From Aurantiochytrium sp. KH105 (taxonomy: Eukaryota > Sar > Bigyra > Thraustochytrida > Thraustochytriidae), in the NCBI GenBank assembly GCA_003116975.1, contig BGKB01000173.1, forward strand, positions 62,001 to 126,000: 64,000 nucleotides of DNA. Direction: 5' to 3'. The notes under the pieces were generated by a model. That model was not told the DNA's origin. It saw nothing but the letters and a program-made list of their open reading frames with translations, and did not search any database. Numbering within the stretch: position 1 is the first letter of the stretch; each line of letters starts with the position of its first letter. Of this stretch, positions 1-10,544 are shown in pieces. The position numbers were made by a program, and so were the translations under genes.

Positions 1-340
1 CTAACTGTAATTTACACACGCGCCGTCCTCTCTCTCTCTCTCCCTCTCCGTCTGTCCGTCTACAGTTTGTCTGTTTGTCTGTCAGTTTGTCTGTCTGTGC
101 CTTCTTCTGTGTAGTAGTATTGCTGATGCATGCATGCATTCATGCATGCATGTGAAGCAAGTGCCAGGTGGCTGCGGGCTTGATTGACAGGGCAGCAAGC
201 AAGAAAACCCGAAATGAATGAATCCAGTCGCAGCCGCACCGCAGTGGCCGCTGCGTATAGAGAGGGAGAAGGGGCTGAGTAGGGAAAAAAATGCCACCGC
301 TTGGTTGCTTGCTGGCCGTGCCGCATGCAGCCGCTCCACC

Positions 341-372
341 AGCCCAGCCCAGCCCAGCCCAGCCCAGCCCAG
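341..372. repeat. CCCAG pentamer microsatellite
   Basis: About six uninterrupted copies of a CCCAG unit. It produces artificial open frames of alternating Pro/Ala/Gln-type translations on both strands. No associated gene. Confidence 0.85.
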
Positions 373-2718
373 TCCGGCACGGCCCCAACACGGCACGGCC
401 CGGCCGCTCCGCTGCCCCCTTGCGCCCCAGGCTTCCCGGTCCTTCGCAGCGCGTATGGAGCCGCTGGTGCAGCCGCCGCGCGAGACAAGAGCCCGAAAAT
501 GGCGAAATTGCTTTCATCACTTCATCGGACCGGCAAGATCGCATGTTTTGACTCGCAGTGTCCGCCTTGCACTCGCCATGGTCGGAGCGCTACACTGCTG
601 CACTGCTTGCTTGCTCGCTCGCTCGCTTGGTCCGGCCGATACAGGCGCCGCCGTACCGCGAGACGAGCACCGCGAGACAGCTCACCGCGAGACGACTCAC
701 AGCATGGGCGCTCGAGAAGGGTGAACCGCCCCGCCTCCGAGGCAAGCAAGCAAGCTAGCTTGCTACTAAAGCGACAGCAGGCAGGCAAGAAAGCAAGAAA
801 GCCAAAGTACCAGCCTACTACGTGAGGCGTAGCGAGCCCATGCGCCATCTCTGCCTGGCGCGGACGTCGCGGCGGTCGCAATAAAAGTAGACCTATACCC
901 TTTTCATGGTGGCATTGGGAAAGACTGAGCGAGAGAAAGCGACCGCGCGCCGCGACAGGACAGTACGAGAAGGCACGGCATTGCAAGGCGCAGGAGCAGC
1001 TGCAGCAAGCGAGCGAGCAAAAGCAACAGCAACCATGGCTACTGGCACGCGATGCGACAGCAAGGACTGGGCTGGGATGGATGATGCACGAACAGCTCCA
1101 GAAGCTGTGCAAGTGCAAGGCAGGAAGGGGCTGCACAAAGAAGTGGATTCGTGCACAAGCGGTGTCAGAGGAGACGATCTACGCACGTCCCCCAGCGCGC
1201 AGGGCCGTAAGGGTTAACGCTATTAGCTTCTAGACCATCTGCCTGCACACGCGCGGTGTCCACGCCCCACACGAGCGTCACTGGCCCGCAGCGCAGCACT
1301 TTACAGTGCACCACTCCGTGCACCGCGGCAAAGTCGACGCGAAAAGTAGCCAGGTGCGGGGCGGCAGAGGGCGTCCATGGAGCCCGTGAGGAAGGGCACG
1401 CGCCCCAGGTGTGGGTGGGGCCGCCCCTGCCTGTCCGGCGGCTGTCTGTCTTGCGTCTGTCTCTCGCCGCGCCGCCGCCACGCGAATGTTCTGTAGCTGG
1501 TTGGCCTGCCGCGCAACTGTTCGTTGTCGTCCTTGTAGCAGCACTTCTACATGCGTGCACGTTTCTTTTCTTGCTGTCGGAGAGGTAGTAAATGTGCAGC
1601 TGACACTGTCTTGCACAGCAAAAGCGGCAGCCATTCAGGCTTGAAGGCCGGGGCTCGCCGGCTTTCGCCCCTTCTTTTTTTCTTTCCTTTCTTCTTTCTT
1701 TTTTATTTTTCTTCTGTGGCTGCTTCGAGCGGCAACTTTCCTTTTTCCCTCTCGAAAAGGAAAAAAAGAGAAGAAAAGGAAAATGTTTAAAAAGAAAAAG
1801 AAAAATGAAACTCCGGTGGTCGACGATTGGTCGGGGTGCAACAATCCGGTCGCCTTACCACGAAAGCAACCACGCCTCTTGAAACAATCGGTGGTCCTCT
1901 GCCCGGCGGACTTTTCCCAGACAGGCCGGCGATACTACCTGCGATTAGCAAAGGTATTCTCTTTCGTCCCGGCCGCAGCTGCAGCTCGAAGAGGCATACC
2001 GAAAAGTGGACGCTCCCTTGGCGGCCGCAGCCGCGCCAAACATTTCTTTTCTTTTTTCATCTTTCTTTTTTCTTTTCTTTTTTTCTTTTTTCTTTTTTTT
2101 CTTTTTCTTCTTTCATCTTTCTTCTTTCTTCTTTCTTCTTTCTTTTACGCAAGTACCAGTGGCCATGGTGGCAGGGCAAGTTAGATTGGAAATCGCTGGC
2201 CTCGTGGGCTGCCACCTCTGGCTGGTGATGGTTGGCGCGGCGGCTGCGATGGCATGAAATGAATGGACGGACGGGCGAATGGATGGAATGAAATGGATGG
2301 ATTGACGGATGCGTGCGATGGATGGATGGATGGATGATGAGCTTGCTTGCATGCGCTGGCTGCTGCTGGCTGCAGCCAGCAGTTAGCTGCTGCCAGCACA
2401 GCTGCCACTGCTGCATGGACGGGTGCGTTTCGAGAATGCAATCAAAGCTGCTAGCTTGCACACTGGTTTCCACTGCGCACCAAGTCAACTCACTGGCCGA
2501 AGCGCCAAGTGTCGCCTTGTTATCAATGTCTTCACCTGCCACCATGGCCAGTGACAGAGTGGCAGTAGCGCTGTCGGCATCGGCAGCCGCACTTGCATGG
2601 CCTCCATGAGCAGCAGGGCCACTGCCAGCAGCAGTAGCAGATCAGCACCAGCTAGAATGGAAGGCCGCCTGGCTGCTGTACTGGCAGCAATCTCTACTTG
2701 GCAGCTGTCACTGCCTGG

Positions 2719-2751
2719 CAGCAGCAGCAGCAGCTGCTGCTGCTGCTGCTG
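2719..2751. repeat. (CAG)5(CTG)6 perfect palindrome
   Basis: Five CAG triplets run directly into six CTG triplets, giving a near-perfect 30-base palindrome with no loop. It could extrude as a cruciform or fold as an RNA hairpin. It lies in non-coding DNA. Confidence 0.85.
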
Positions 2752-3945
2752 CAGCTGGCTTTCAGTTGGCGTTTAGTTGGCGTTTAGTTGGTTGAGAGGT
2801 TGGTTGGTTGGTCGGTCTCGGTGCCAAAAAATCTTAGAGTTGGAGGCGGCAGCCATACTAGCCTTAGCTCACCCAAGAGCCAAGCTCAGTCAGCTGTAGC
2901 CTATTCAGCTGGCCTCGGTGAGCCACGAGTGGTGTGAAGAGTGGACAAACTATTGTCTTGGTGTTGGTGGTGGCGGCGACAACGGCGGTGATCTCTGTCC
3001 GGGATCTAGAAGGCCCAGTAAGTTAGACACTGTGAGTGCCTTTTCGGGACGGCATTCATGGCCACACGGTCACAAGCGACGGTTTGACGGCGTCCTAGGC
3101 CTCTACCAGTGTGTAGCAGTAGTACATACAAGTGCCAATGCAGGGCACACCTCGGCGTGATCCTGCAAGGAGCACAGTCACAGTGTCCGACTTGACGTAG
3201 ACCAGTCACCATAGGCTGCGCTCCCGCAACGTAGGCTATCTCTCGATGGCGCGCAAGCCTCGGTTAGGGCAAGAAGAAAACGACAAGCGCAGAGGACTGC
3301 GCGCAACTGCAACGAGAACAGCATTGGCTGTACACTCGCGCATTGACCCCCTCGTACCTCGGATCCGGGCGAACAGGACCGGAGCGTAGAGGCGCAGCCT
3401 ACGAGTCTTGCGCCACGAACGACGGCTCGCGTATCCATGCGCTCATGGTGGCCGCTCGGACCGCGAAGAGTACCACTCACCGCGGCCGCGCGAGCTCGGT
3501 CGGATAAAAACTGTCAGACGCCGCCAGCAGCACCGGGGTGCAGGCCATGCCGGAGCCGAGCGCAGTCTTTGCGCTCGCTGCACTGGCTGCCCTCGCACGC
3601 ACTCGCAGTCACATCGGGTCTCCTTTCTTTCCGACAAGGAGCCCGCGTATACCGGGGTGTGCGAAAGGGGCCGCGAAGACTAGGAACTACAAAAATTGGG
3701 CCGTTCGTCCCAGGACTCGGACGCGCGCGATCTGGCGATCAGCAAGTATGAACGCGAGCGCCGGAGCAGAGCTGCTTCGAGCGAGCGGGCGTGCGAGGCG
3801 AACCGTGCCCAAGCGGGCATTGACCGCGACACGTAAGCGAGCGAGCGAGCGAGCGAGCGAGCAAAACTAGCACGTTGCGCTGTACTGCGCTGCGTTGACT
3901 TGGAGACCAAGCGAGCGGCGAGAAAGAGACCCGCGGGGGGCAAGC

Positions 3946-5181
3946 ATGAACTCGGACGCGCACACGGGCGCGTACAGCGCAGAGGAAATCCAAAGCTGGG
4001 ATCAGAGGACGTCTATGCGACCGGCGCCGTACAGATTTGCCATGGCGAGACCTGCAAAAGGTCTCAACGTCGCGGACCCACTCATGGCTCGCGTCCCAAC
4101 AAGCGAGCTCGTCTGTCATGGCAAAACGTCACCAAATCTCCCTCGCGACCCCGAACCGGACTGGGTTGATTGGGATCTTGTCGAGCGCGGACAGGTCGTA
4201 TGGAAAGAACAGGTCGCGCGCAGCTTTGCCGGACTCGGTCTGGCCCTGCTCAGCGGCTTCAGCATTGCCAGATTCGCAGAGATCCTCTTTGTCAATGGCT
4301 ACGCCAAGAGCGGCGAGACGGCCATGCAACGCTACCGTGCCACGGGATTCTACGTGACCGACTTTTACCGCAGCTCCTTGCGGGATCCCAAATCCAAGGC
4401 GCGCCGCGGAATCGCCAATGTCCGCGCCATGCACGAATGGGCGCGTCGTCGCAGCGAGAAGATCTTTGATCAAACCAAAGGCGAAGGCGTCGCCCTCTGC
4501 CAGCTCGACATGGCCGAAGTCCAGCTCGGCTTTTCCGGCATTTGCATGGAAATTATTGAGCGTGACTTTGGCGCCGGACCGATTTCGCAAGAGGACGCGG
4601 AAGCCATGGCCCACTGCTGGCGTCTCATCGGCTACCACCTGGGCATCATGGATGAGTACAACGTGTGTCGCTCACTCGAGGATCTAAGGGCCTGTGTCGA
4701 CGACTTTATGGCCTTTACACCCCGCAGATTTCAAACGATGCGCCCTGCCACGGCCGAGCTTCGCCGTACCGCCATGGAGGGCTTTGGAATGGAAACGGGC
4801 CTCGGCACGGGCTTTTGGCACGGCCTCTTTCTAACCTACTTACACTCGGCCCAATATGATCTCAAGCAGCTCACACCGGAAGTCGTCGCGCACCCCGGTA
4901 TGGGCATTGTCGCGCATCTGTACATTCAGCTTTTTCGTTTCGACACAATCTCCGCTGTCATGGGTCGCATCTTGCTGGCGGATCGCGATGCGTACGAGAA
5001 AGACCCTGATACTGCCAAGCGCAAGGCTGCACTCCGCAAGTCTTTGGCGCGCTTCCATGACGTCTTTGTCTGGCGCTTTACAGGCATGCTTTACATCTTG
5101 CGACATCTTCTCCTTGTGCTTGGTCTCTGGCGCATTCTCCGCCGCGCCTGGCGCGCCCGTCTGTCGTTTCGACAAAGGTAG
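3946..5181 (+). CDS. MPAB/Lcp-type (DUF2236) oxygenase-like membrane protein
   Basis: A 411-residue protein. The ATG at 3946 is the first in frame, with A at -3; the open frame reaches upstream only through a TTG. It resembles the ER-bound oxygenase mpaB / rubber-oxygenase catalytic family (DUF2236): a hydrophobic helix near residues 91-112, an Arg/His-rich segment with RAMHEW at about 150-172, and CWRLIGYHLGI..EYN at about 223-239, matching the family pattern of a conserved Trp-Arg-x-x-Gly-x-x-x-Gly-Ile near a metal- or heme-binding His. A second hydrophobic helix (about 380-400) followed by Arg residues suggests a membrane anchor. Members are heme-dependent oxygenases where tested; substrate unknown here. 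GAGC repeats precede it by about 90 bases and AATAAA follows the stop by 11 bases. Family call fairly sure, function not. Confidence 0.75.
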   Translation: MNSDAHTGAYSAEEIQSWDQRTSMRPAPYRFAMARPAKGLNVADPLMARVPTSELVCHGKTSPNLPRDPEPDWVDWDLVERGQVVWKEQVARSFAGLGLALLSGFSIARFAEILFVNGYAKSGETAMQRYRATGFYVTDFYRSSLRDPKSKARRGIANVRAMHEWARRRSEKIFDQTKGEGVALCQLDMAEVQLGFSGICMEIIERDFGAGPISQEDAEAMAHCWRLIGYHLGIMDEYNVCRSLEDLRACVDDFMAFTPRRFQTMRPATAELRRTAMEGFGMETGLGTGFWHGLFLTYLHSAQYDLKQLTPEVVAHPGMGIVAHLYIQLFRFDTISAVMGRILLADRDAYEKDPDTAKRKAALRKSLARFHDVFVWRFTGMLYILRHLLLVLGLWRILRRAWRARLSFRQR

Positions 5182-5192
5182 GATTTTACCAA

Positions 5193-5198
5193 AATAAA
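5193..5198 (+). terminator. AATAAA poly(A) signal candidate
   Basis: Canonical AATAAA hexamer 11 bases after the stop of the DUF2236 gene. If used, the 3' UTR would be very short. No expression evidence. Confidence 0.4.
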
Positions 5199-5708
5199 GC
5201 CACCTACACTAGGCAAGTGCTTTTCATTGCACCGTGGGGGTTCGTCGTCGCAGGTCAAGCGCAAACACTTACTATTCAATAAAAACCAAGTTGTGCCACG
5301 AATTTCTCCACGTGCTTGTTGGGTCGAGAGATCACAACGACTACCAATCAAACAGTTGAGATCTACCGCTTACCAGCCTTGTAGAGGCTCCGCGACTCTG
5401 GTATTGTTTCTGGTATTGTTCGGAGTCCGGCGCTTTCTTTGCAGCGAGCATCCCTCTTACGGGTTCAATCAAGCCTTGCCTGTGGTGCGGAGGACCGCGG
5501 AGGGCTGCGGAACACTCTCCGCTGACCAGGGCTACAATCTTTTCTCTGCTGCCGGCTGCAGTGCAGCTGCTGCCAGCCCCTGCGTCAGCGTGCAGATGTG
5601 TTGCTAAACACCCTGGCCGGCCTCCGCACTATCTTGGACTGCGAGTTCCCGAAGATCTGGCTGCATCATGGCTTGGGTCCGGTGAGTCAAGAAAGAAGGC
5701 AAGCGAAG

Positions 5709-5819
5709 CGAAGCAAAGCAAAGCAAAGCAAAGCAAAGCAAAGCAAAGCAAAGCAAAGCAAAGCAAAGCAAAGCAAAGCAAAGCAAAGCAAAGCAAAGCA
5801 AAGCAAAGCAAAGCAAAGC
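5709..5819 (+). repeat. (AAAGC)n pentamer array in the 5' leader
   Basis: About 22 nearly perfect AAAGC units ending 68 bases before the ATG at 5887, so very likely within the 5' UTR or core promoter. The purine-rich strand is the coding strand. A shorter array of the same unit lies at 8515-8546. Length is probably polymorphic. Confidence 0.9.
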
Positions 5820-5886
5820 GCGAACGAAGAAGACGAGAGAAAGCGCCACAAGCTGAGGCGAGAGTTCTGCCTGCGTGCACGGCAAG

Positions 5887-7605
5887 ATGGAGCTCGAGTT
5901 TGCCGCCTCGGCGCGGCGACTGGAGCGTGAGCGCCTCGCTCGCAAGCGCGAAGTGGAGCGCAAGAAACGCAAGCAAGAAAAACTAAGCCGCGAGGCAGAC
6001 GCCATGCAGGCAAGGGTCGCACGTCTCGTGGAGGAACGTCGACGCGCGCGCGCACAAGAAGCGCGAGAGGCTGCAAGGCTCGAGGAGCAGAGCCAGGGTA
6101 TCCAACTCGATGTCAGTCTCTGCGTCAAACCACGCGCAAAGGCTGATACTAACCGCATTGTGCTGCCCAAAAGCGTGCTCGAAACGCTCGAGGCGCAGCG
6201 CGCTCTGGACATTGTCCAGGGTCCGCTGACATTTGCGGTGTCTGTCAATGTGGACGGGGTCGGCGTTGTGACCACGCACTGTGGCGTTGACGAGTTCACC
6301 GAGGATGATGGCTGCTGCGCTGTGCCTCCGGCCGTCGCTCTATCTCTTACCGGGGGTAATCAGGTCGACTGGCTGGTTGGGCGCCAGGTCCGTGTCCGCT
6401 TTGCGCAGCTTCCGCATCATGCCAAGGTCAAGGTCGCCTTCCAGCCGCGAGGTCAAGGATTTCATCGCGGTGAAGACGAAGTCGTCAACATTGACATCAA
6501 AACTGTTCTCTTGCGAACACTTCGCGACATGCTCACGCTTACCGAAGGCGACGTGGTGCCGATCCGCAACGAGGGCGTCACGTACGAACTCGTTGTGCGG
6601 CACATTTCTCCTGACCCGGCTATTCTCATTCTTAACACGGACGTTGAGGTCGATTTGATGCCTAGCGAGCGCGCCGAAGAAGAGCTTCGTCGCCGAGAAG
6701 ACCGCGCCACCTGGCTCGCGGCGCGCCGCGCGAGAATCGACGCCAAGCAAGCTGTTCTTGAAACCGCCGACAAAAATGAGGACAACAAGAAGAACGTTGG
6801 TGTTCCAAAGCGCTTTCCGTTGCGTTTGCGCATGCCCAGTGGCAAGACCTTTACGAGGACCTTTCAAGCAGATACGCCGCTCGAGCAGGTGCTCGACTGG
6901 GCCGCCATCAATCTTCCTGAGCCACCCTCAGATTTGCCTCTCCACGTGGAAGACAACGCGGAATTTTATCTTGTCCAAGCCCTTGCAGGTCGCACACAAG
7001 CTCGATACGACGTTTCAATGGCCGCGCGCTCACTCGCTGATCTCGGATTTGCTGGTCGCGAGTCGCTCCTTGTCAACTGGAACTACTTTCCGAGTGGCGA
7101 AGCACCTTCACAGGCAACAGAAGAAAACGTGCCAGAGGAAGGAACAAGCGGTGCAGCTTTAGCGTCGGCTTCGAGGCCTCCTGCAGCGCCACAAGAAACG
7201 CAAACTCCTTTGCAAGACATTGACAGCGACGAAGATAGAAGCGTCGGTAACAGTGCGGAACCCAAGGCTACAGCAACATTTACAGATGCTATGCAGGCAG
7301 CAGAGGCCCAGCTGGACCGCTCGTTGGAGGAGGAGAATTTGCGTAAAGCCATGGAGGCCTCGCGCGTTGATAAAGGCCCCAATGCCACGGAAGAGACCGC
7401 GGCCGACAAGGTCCATATTTTTCATAGTCTCGTGGCCAAGGGCGTGGCACCAACAGAAGCTGCTCAGGCAGCTCAGAAGTACCCTGACCAAATTATCGAG
7501 CTTGAGACGATGGGTTTTGTCGATCATGCCCGTAATCTCGAGCTCTTGGACCGCTATCAAGGTCGCCTCGAGCGCGTCGTCAACCTTCTCGCCGGCGGTG
7601 ACTAA
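5887..7605 (+). CDS. UFD1-like / UBX / UBA multidomain ubiquitin adaptor
   Basis: A 572-residue protein. The ATG at 5887 (context GGCAAGATGG) is preferred over an upstream GTG. Residues 1-80 are a charged helix or coiled coil. About 88-258 match the UFD1 N-terminal double-psi barrel, including RIVLPKSVLETL, THCGVDEF, a valine-rich strand and a closing segment ending VEVDLMP. About 307-401 look like a UBX beta-grasp fold (KRFPLRLRMP...), though the usual Phe-Pro-Arg loop that contacts p97 is not evident. After an acidic linker, the last 35 residues (ETMGF...LL.GG) look like a UBA domain. UFD1 works with NPL4 and p97/Cdc48 to extract ubiquitylated substrates; UBX also binds p97 and UBA binds ubiquitin. 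The architecture suggests a p97 cofactor distinct from plain UFD1, which has neither UBX nor UBA. Confidence 0.8.
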   Translation: MELEFAASARRLERERLARKREVERKKRKQEKLSREADAMQARVARLVEERRRARAQEAREAARLEEQSQGIQLDVSLCVKPRAKADTNRIVLPKSVLETLEAQRALDIVQGPLTFAVSVNVDGVGVVTTHCGVDEFTEDDGCCAVPPAVALSLTGGNQVDWLVGRQVRVRFAQLPHHAKVKVAFQPRGQGFHRGEDEVVNIDIKTVLLRTLRDMLTLTEGDVVPIRNEGVTYELVVRHISPDPAILILNTDVEVDLMPSERAEEELRRREDRATWLAARRARIDAKQAVLETADKNEDNKKNVGVPKRFPLRLRMPSGKTFTRTFQADTPLEQVLDWAAINLPEPPSDLPLHVEDNAEFYLVQALAGRTQARYDVSMAARSLADLGFAGRESLLVNWNYFPSGEAPSQATEENVPEEGTSGAALASASRPPAAPQETQTPLQDIDSDEDRSVGNSAEPKATATFTDAMQAAEAQLDRSLEEENLRKAMEASRVDKGPNATEETAADKVHIFHSLVAKGVAPTEAAQAAQKYPDQIIELETMGFVDHARNLELLDRYQGRLERVVNLLAGGD

Positions 7606-8514
7606 TCGACTGCCAGCCAGATCAAGAGTCCGGGAATGAGTTGTTATACTAGTAACCTTTTGTACTACCTAATGATTGTCTGAAACCATGCGTGAGCTCT
7701 GCTCTGCTGTTGCTTGTTGCTGTTATACTGCTATTTGACAGTGAGTCCACAGTTTCTGGACAGCTGAAAGCGCGCGCGCCTTGCGCTGTCCCCTGCAAGT
7801 CGGACTTTGGCGAGTGAAAGAGGCCCTTACAAGGCCTATCGGCAGCAGGCAGCCTGCCACTGCCTGGCTAGAAGCCGCCTCGATGGGCGCATGGGGCGAG
7901 TCCAATCTGCACCTGGCCGGTCTTGTCTTTAGTGAAGCCGGAGGGGAGGGCTCAGCTTATCGGACGCGATGCCCCTCTGGCACCACTGCCCCGCAATGAC
8001 TCCGGAGAGAGGGGGCCTGGCCTCAGAGTCCGCAGAGGGGGGGCGAGGAAGAAGCAAATTGTCGGCTCGTGCCGCATCGTCGCTCGCCGGTTTCGCGCCA
8101 CTGTCGCGTGCAGCGGCACGCTATGCCACGTCAAGTCGGAGGTGCTTTGCAAGGTTGTCGCAGCAGTTCAAGGCGAGCCGAGCGCTAGCCTCTTTCTGCA
8201 TGCCAATGGTCATCATTCATTCGCTGTCATTCACAATCATACTTTCTTTCTCTTGCGTGCGAGAGTCAAGAAGTGTCGGAGATCAATCCCATTTTTTTAT
8301 TATTGTACATTCTTTCCACCGCTCACTACAACCGCACCAAGCCAGCCAGACAGTACGCCGCACACGTAGAGTTCACTTGCAGGGCCTGCCGCAAGTGGGT
8401 TATCGCATCGCATCGGCCCCAGCGGCGGACGTGTGCGCCGCTCGCCCAGCCGGCCAGTGGCGGTCGGAGCCGAGGCCGGCGAGCCCGCAAGGCAAGACGA
8501 GGCAAGACAAGGCA

Positions 8515-8546
8515 AAGCAAAACAAAGCAAAGCAAAGCAAAGCAAG
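8515..8546. repeat. Short AAAGC pentamer run
   Basis: Five to six AAAGC/AAAAC units, the same unit as the longer array before the UFD1-UBX gene. Not next to a recognised start codon. Confidence 0.75.
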
Positions 8547-9220
8547 GCGGGCAGGCACGGGAGGGCAGCAAGCATCGCGAGCGGCCGGCCCCGGGCGGGT
8601 ACGTAGCACTCCTCGCCCGTCGAAGGAGGCAGCCAGCTGCAGCTGCGCTGGTCGCTGCAGCCAGAGCGGGCAGCACGCGCGCGTGCCTCTCTCTGCCCCT
8701 CTCCCTCTCTGCGCCTCTGTGTGTGTGAGAGAGAGAGACAGACTGTCTGTCTGTCTACGCGCGTGTGCGTGTGTGTGTGCGAGCGTGCGCGTGTGCGCCT
8801 GTGTGTGCAGGCAGGGGCGGAGGGGAAGTGGAGCTGTCTGGCTTGCGCAAGTGGATAGTTGACTGTAGGCGCGCGCGGGAAGTGGAGCAAAGCGCGGCGA
8901 AGAAGGAGCGGGAGGCGCGGAAAGCCGAGCGAGACGCGGAAGAACAGGAAGGGGAGCAACAAGGGAAAGCATGCAAGTAAGCAAGCAAGCAAGAAGGAGG
9001 GAAAGAAGAAGGCAGAGCTGCAAGTCTTGCCTCCGCAGAGAGCGAGCGAGCGAGCGAGGGAGCGCGTACGTGCCGGGCGCGGCGGCGGAGGCGGGCGCGG
9101 GCGGGCGCGCGGCGAGGCGCGCGGCGCGACGCGCAGCGTCTGCGCGCGGCGGCGCGGAGGAGGGGAGAGATCGGGAGAGCCGGAGGGAGCGAGCGAGCTC
9201 GGCCGACAGGCAGGCAGGCA

Positions 9221-9289
9221 CGCGCGAGCACGCGGACGCGCGACGCGCGAGCACGCAGACGCGCGACGCGCGAGCACGCGGGCGCGCGG
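9221..9289. repeat. 23-bp GC-rich minisatellite, three copies
   Basis: Three consecutive 23-base units beginning CGCGCGAGCACGC differ at only a few positions. They are followed by two copies of a roughly 20-base GGGC/GCGC unit to about 9324. The array lies 130-230 bases upstream of the G-gamma-like start codon. Confidence 0.8.
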
Positions 9290-9451
9290 GAGGGCGGGCG
9301 GGCGCGCGGGAGGGCGGGCGGGCGTATGAGGAGGACCGGGAAGGCGAACGGCTGACTGACGAACGAGGAGGGCGACGAACGCCTCGATACGCTTACGTTT
9401 TGCAAACGCAGCGCAGAATAGCGCACGTCGTACCGCGAACACACAGGCAAG

Positions 9452-9670
9452 ATGCCCATGGGCCGGGACCTCAAGTCCTTGAACGAGGAGCTCCACGCTC
9501 TCGAGGCGGAGCTCAAGCTCATCGAGAACGCGCAAACCACGAGCGAGCGCTGCGAGGAGATCGCAAAGTATGTGAGGGAAAACGAGGGTTACGACGCGCT
9601 CGTCTCCAAGACCCCCAACAACCCGTTCACCCAGGCACGCAAGACCGGCGGCGGTGGCTGCTGCGGCTAA
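9452..9670 (+). CDS. Heterotrimeric G-protein gamma-subunit-like protein, Rab-like CC tail
   Basis: A 72-residue protein starting in a GGCAAGATG context. It has the expected size and layout of a GGL protein: an amphipathic, Glu/Leu-rich helix (residues 6-50) followed by an Asn-Pro-Phe motif (SKTPNNPF) at about the place where animal gammas have ENPF. The end is unusual. Instead of a CaaX box, it finishes Gly-Gly-Gly-Gly-Cys-Cys-Gly, like the dual-cysteine tails of Rab proteins that are geranylgeranylated by RabGGTase. A role as the membrane-anchored partner of G-beta in receptor signalling is inferred from family resemblance. No G-alpha or G-beta gene is in the window. An alternative is an unrelated short coiled-coil prenyl protein. 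Confidence 0.6.
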   Translation: MPMGRDLKSLNEELHALEAELKLIENAQTTSERCEEIAKYVRENEGYDALVSKTPNNPFTQARKTGGGGCCG

Positions 9671-10544
9671 TGTGCGCGGTGTCTTGCGCCCGTGCGTATC
9701 GCCTTGCGGTTCTTTCAGGCGAACCTTGGTTCGTCCGAGCGAAGTGAATTCCTGCAGGAAAGTCTGCACACGCTTCACATAAAAAAAGCCTTCTCCTCTT
9801 CCTACCTCCTCCTTCCCAAAGACAAGAAAAATACAACAAACAAGAATCGCTCCAGGTAGCCCGAACCCTCGACATCATCGCACAATAGGGGCGCCCCGTG
9901 TGTCTCGCTGCAATGGCGCAAGAGACCTTTTTTAGTCGGTGCCGCGCTCGTGTTTAAACAGCTTGCGTTCCGAATGTAGATTCCCCTTTCCGGGGGGTGC
10001 ATTTGGAGCTGCTTTTCACAATTGCGTGCAAGATTCCGGACAGGTCTTTTTCGTCAAAGCTCTTCTCTTCCTTTTCTGTTCATCCATCATCAAAAACCTT
10101 ACAAACCATTTGCTGCATAGAAGCCAAAATACCATCAATGTTGTCTGCTTCCTTCGCAATGAGTAAAATTCTTGTTCTCGCGTGCGATAATGTCCTCGGC
10201 CAACGGAAGGCGAATGCATGCTTGCTCGATCCCCTCGTAGTGATCCCAAGCACATGTCCACTTTTCCGAAGAAGAGTTCTGCAAACAAAAACAAAATAAT
10301 ACGCTGACTCCACGCGCTAAACCCAGACCTACTTTTCTTCTTCTTCTTCTTCTTTCCTCGCTCTTGATCTCGCATCATGACGATTACTAAAAGTGAGAGC
10401 GAATCCAGAACTACAGGCCTACATCCCAGTTTCGATATAAAAAAAAACTTTTCAAGCGTCGTTTTCAAGAATAAAAAGTACATCGGTGCACGCCCTCTCT
10501 CCTTTTTGTCTTTCTTGTTTGCTTCCTCCATCATCCACCATTCT
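9671..10544. other. Convergent 3' intergenic region
   Basis: Lies between the 3' ends of the G-gamma-like gene (plus) and the FKBP gene (minus), so it should carry both terminators. It is more AT-rich than the surroundings, with a CTT tract at 10333-10355. No coding region recognised; a minus-strand frame over 10016-10657 mostly reads as Lys/Arg-rich low complexity. Confidence 0.5.

Larger units (their letters stand above)
1..3945. other. Simple-sequence intergenic region, no supported gene
   Basis: All open frames here are short, overlap one another on both strands and translate to runs of A, R, S, P and L, as expected of GC-rich repetitive DNA. Visible content: a CCCAG pentamer run at 341-372, pyrimidine tracts at 1671-1712 and 2043-2150, GGAT runs around 2318-2340, a CAG/CTG palindrome at 2719-2751, GTTG runs at 2785-2815 and GAGC tetramers at 3838-3861 just before the first gene. 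No tRNA A/B boxes or domain-like translations were seen. The last 100 bases probably hold the leader of the next gene. Confidence 0.6.
5182..5886. other. Intergenic region and leader of the UFD1-UBX gene
   Basis: Holds the 3' end of the DUF2236 gene, then roughly 500 bases of ordinary non-coding sequence and the AAAGC pentamer array close to the next start codon. Nothing else recognisable. Confidence 0.5.
7606..9451. other. Intergenic simple-sequence region
   Basis: About 1.8 kb without a credible coding region. A long minus-strand frame through 8300-9778 is low complexity (Arg/Ala/Ser/Leu) and overlaps repeats. Content: AAAGC units at 8515-8546, GA/CTGT and GT dinucleotide tracts at 8726-8815, GAGC tetramers at 9038-9060, and a GC-rich 23-bp minisatellite at 9221-9289. 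Confidence 0.55.

Noticed and set aside
5461-5490. tRNA B-box-like GGTTCAATC
   Set aside because: No matching A box, acceptor stem or anticodon arm at the right distance.
5709-5819. CRISPR-like array
   Set aside because: It is a plain pentamer microsatellite with no spacers, in a eukaryotic leader.
8300-9778. 492-residue minus-strand open frame
   Set aside because: Low-complexity translation across microsatellites and across the G-gamma-like gene. No domain; composition-driven.
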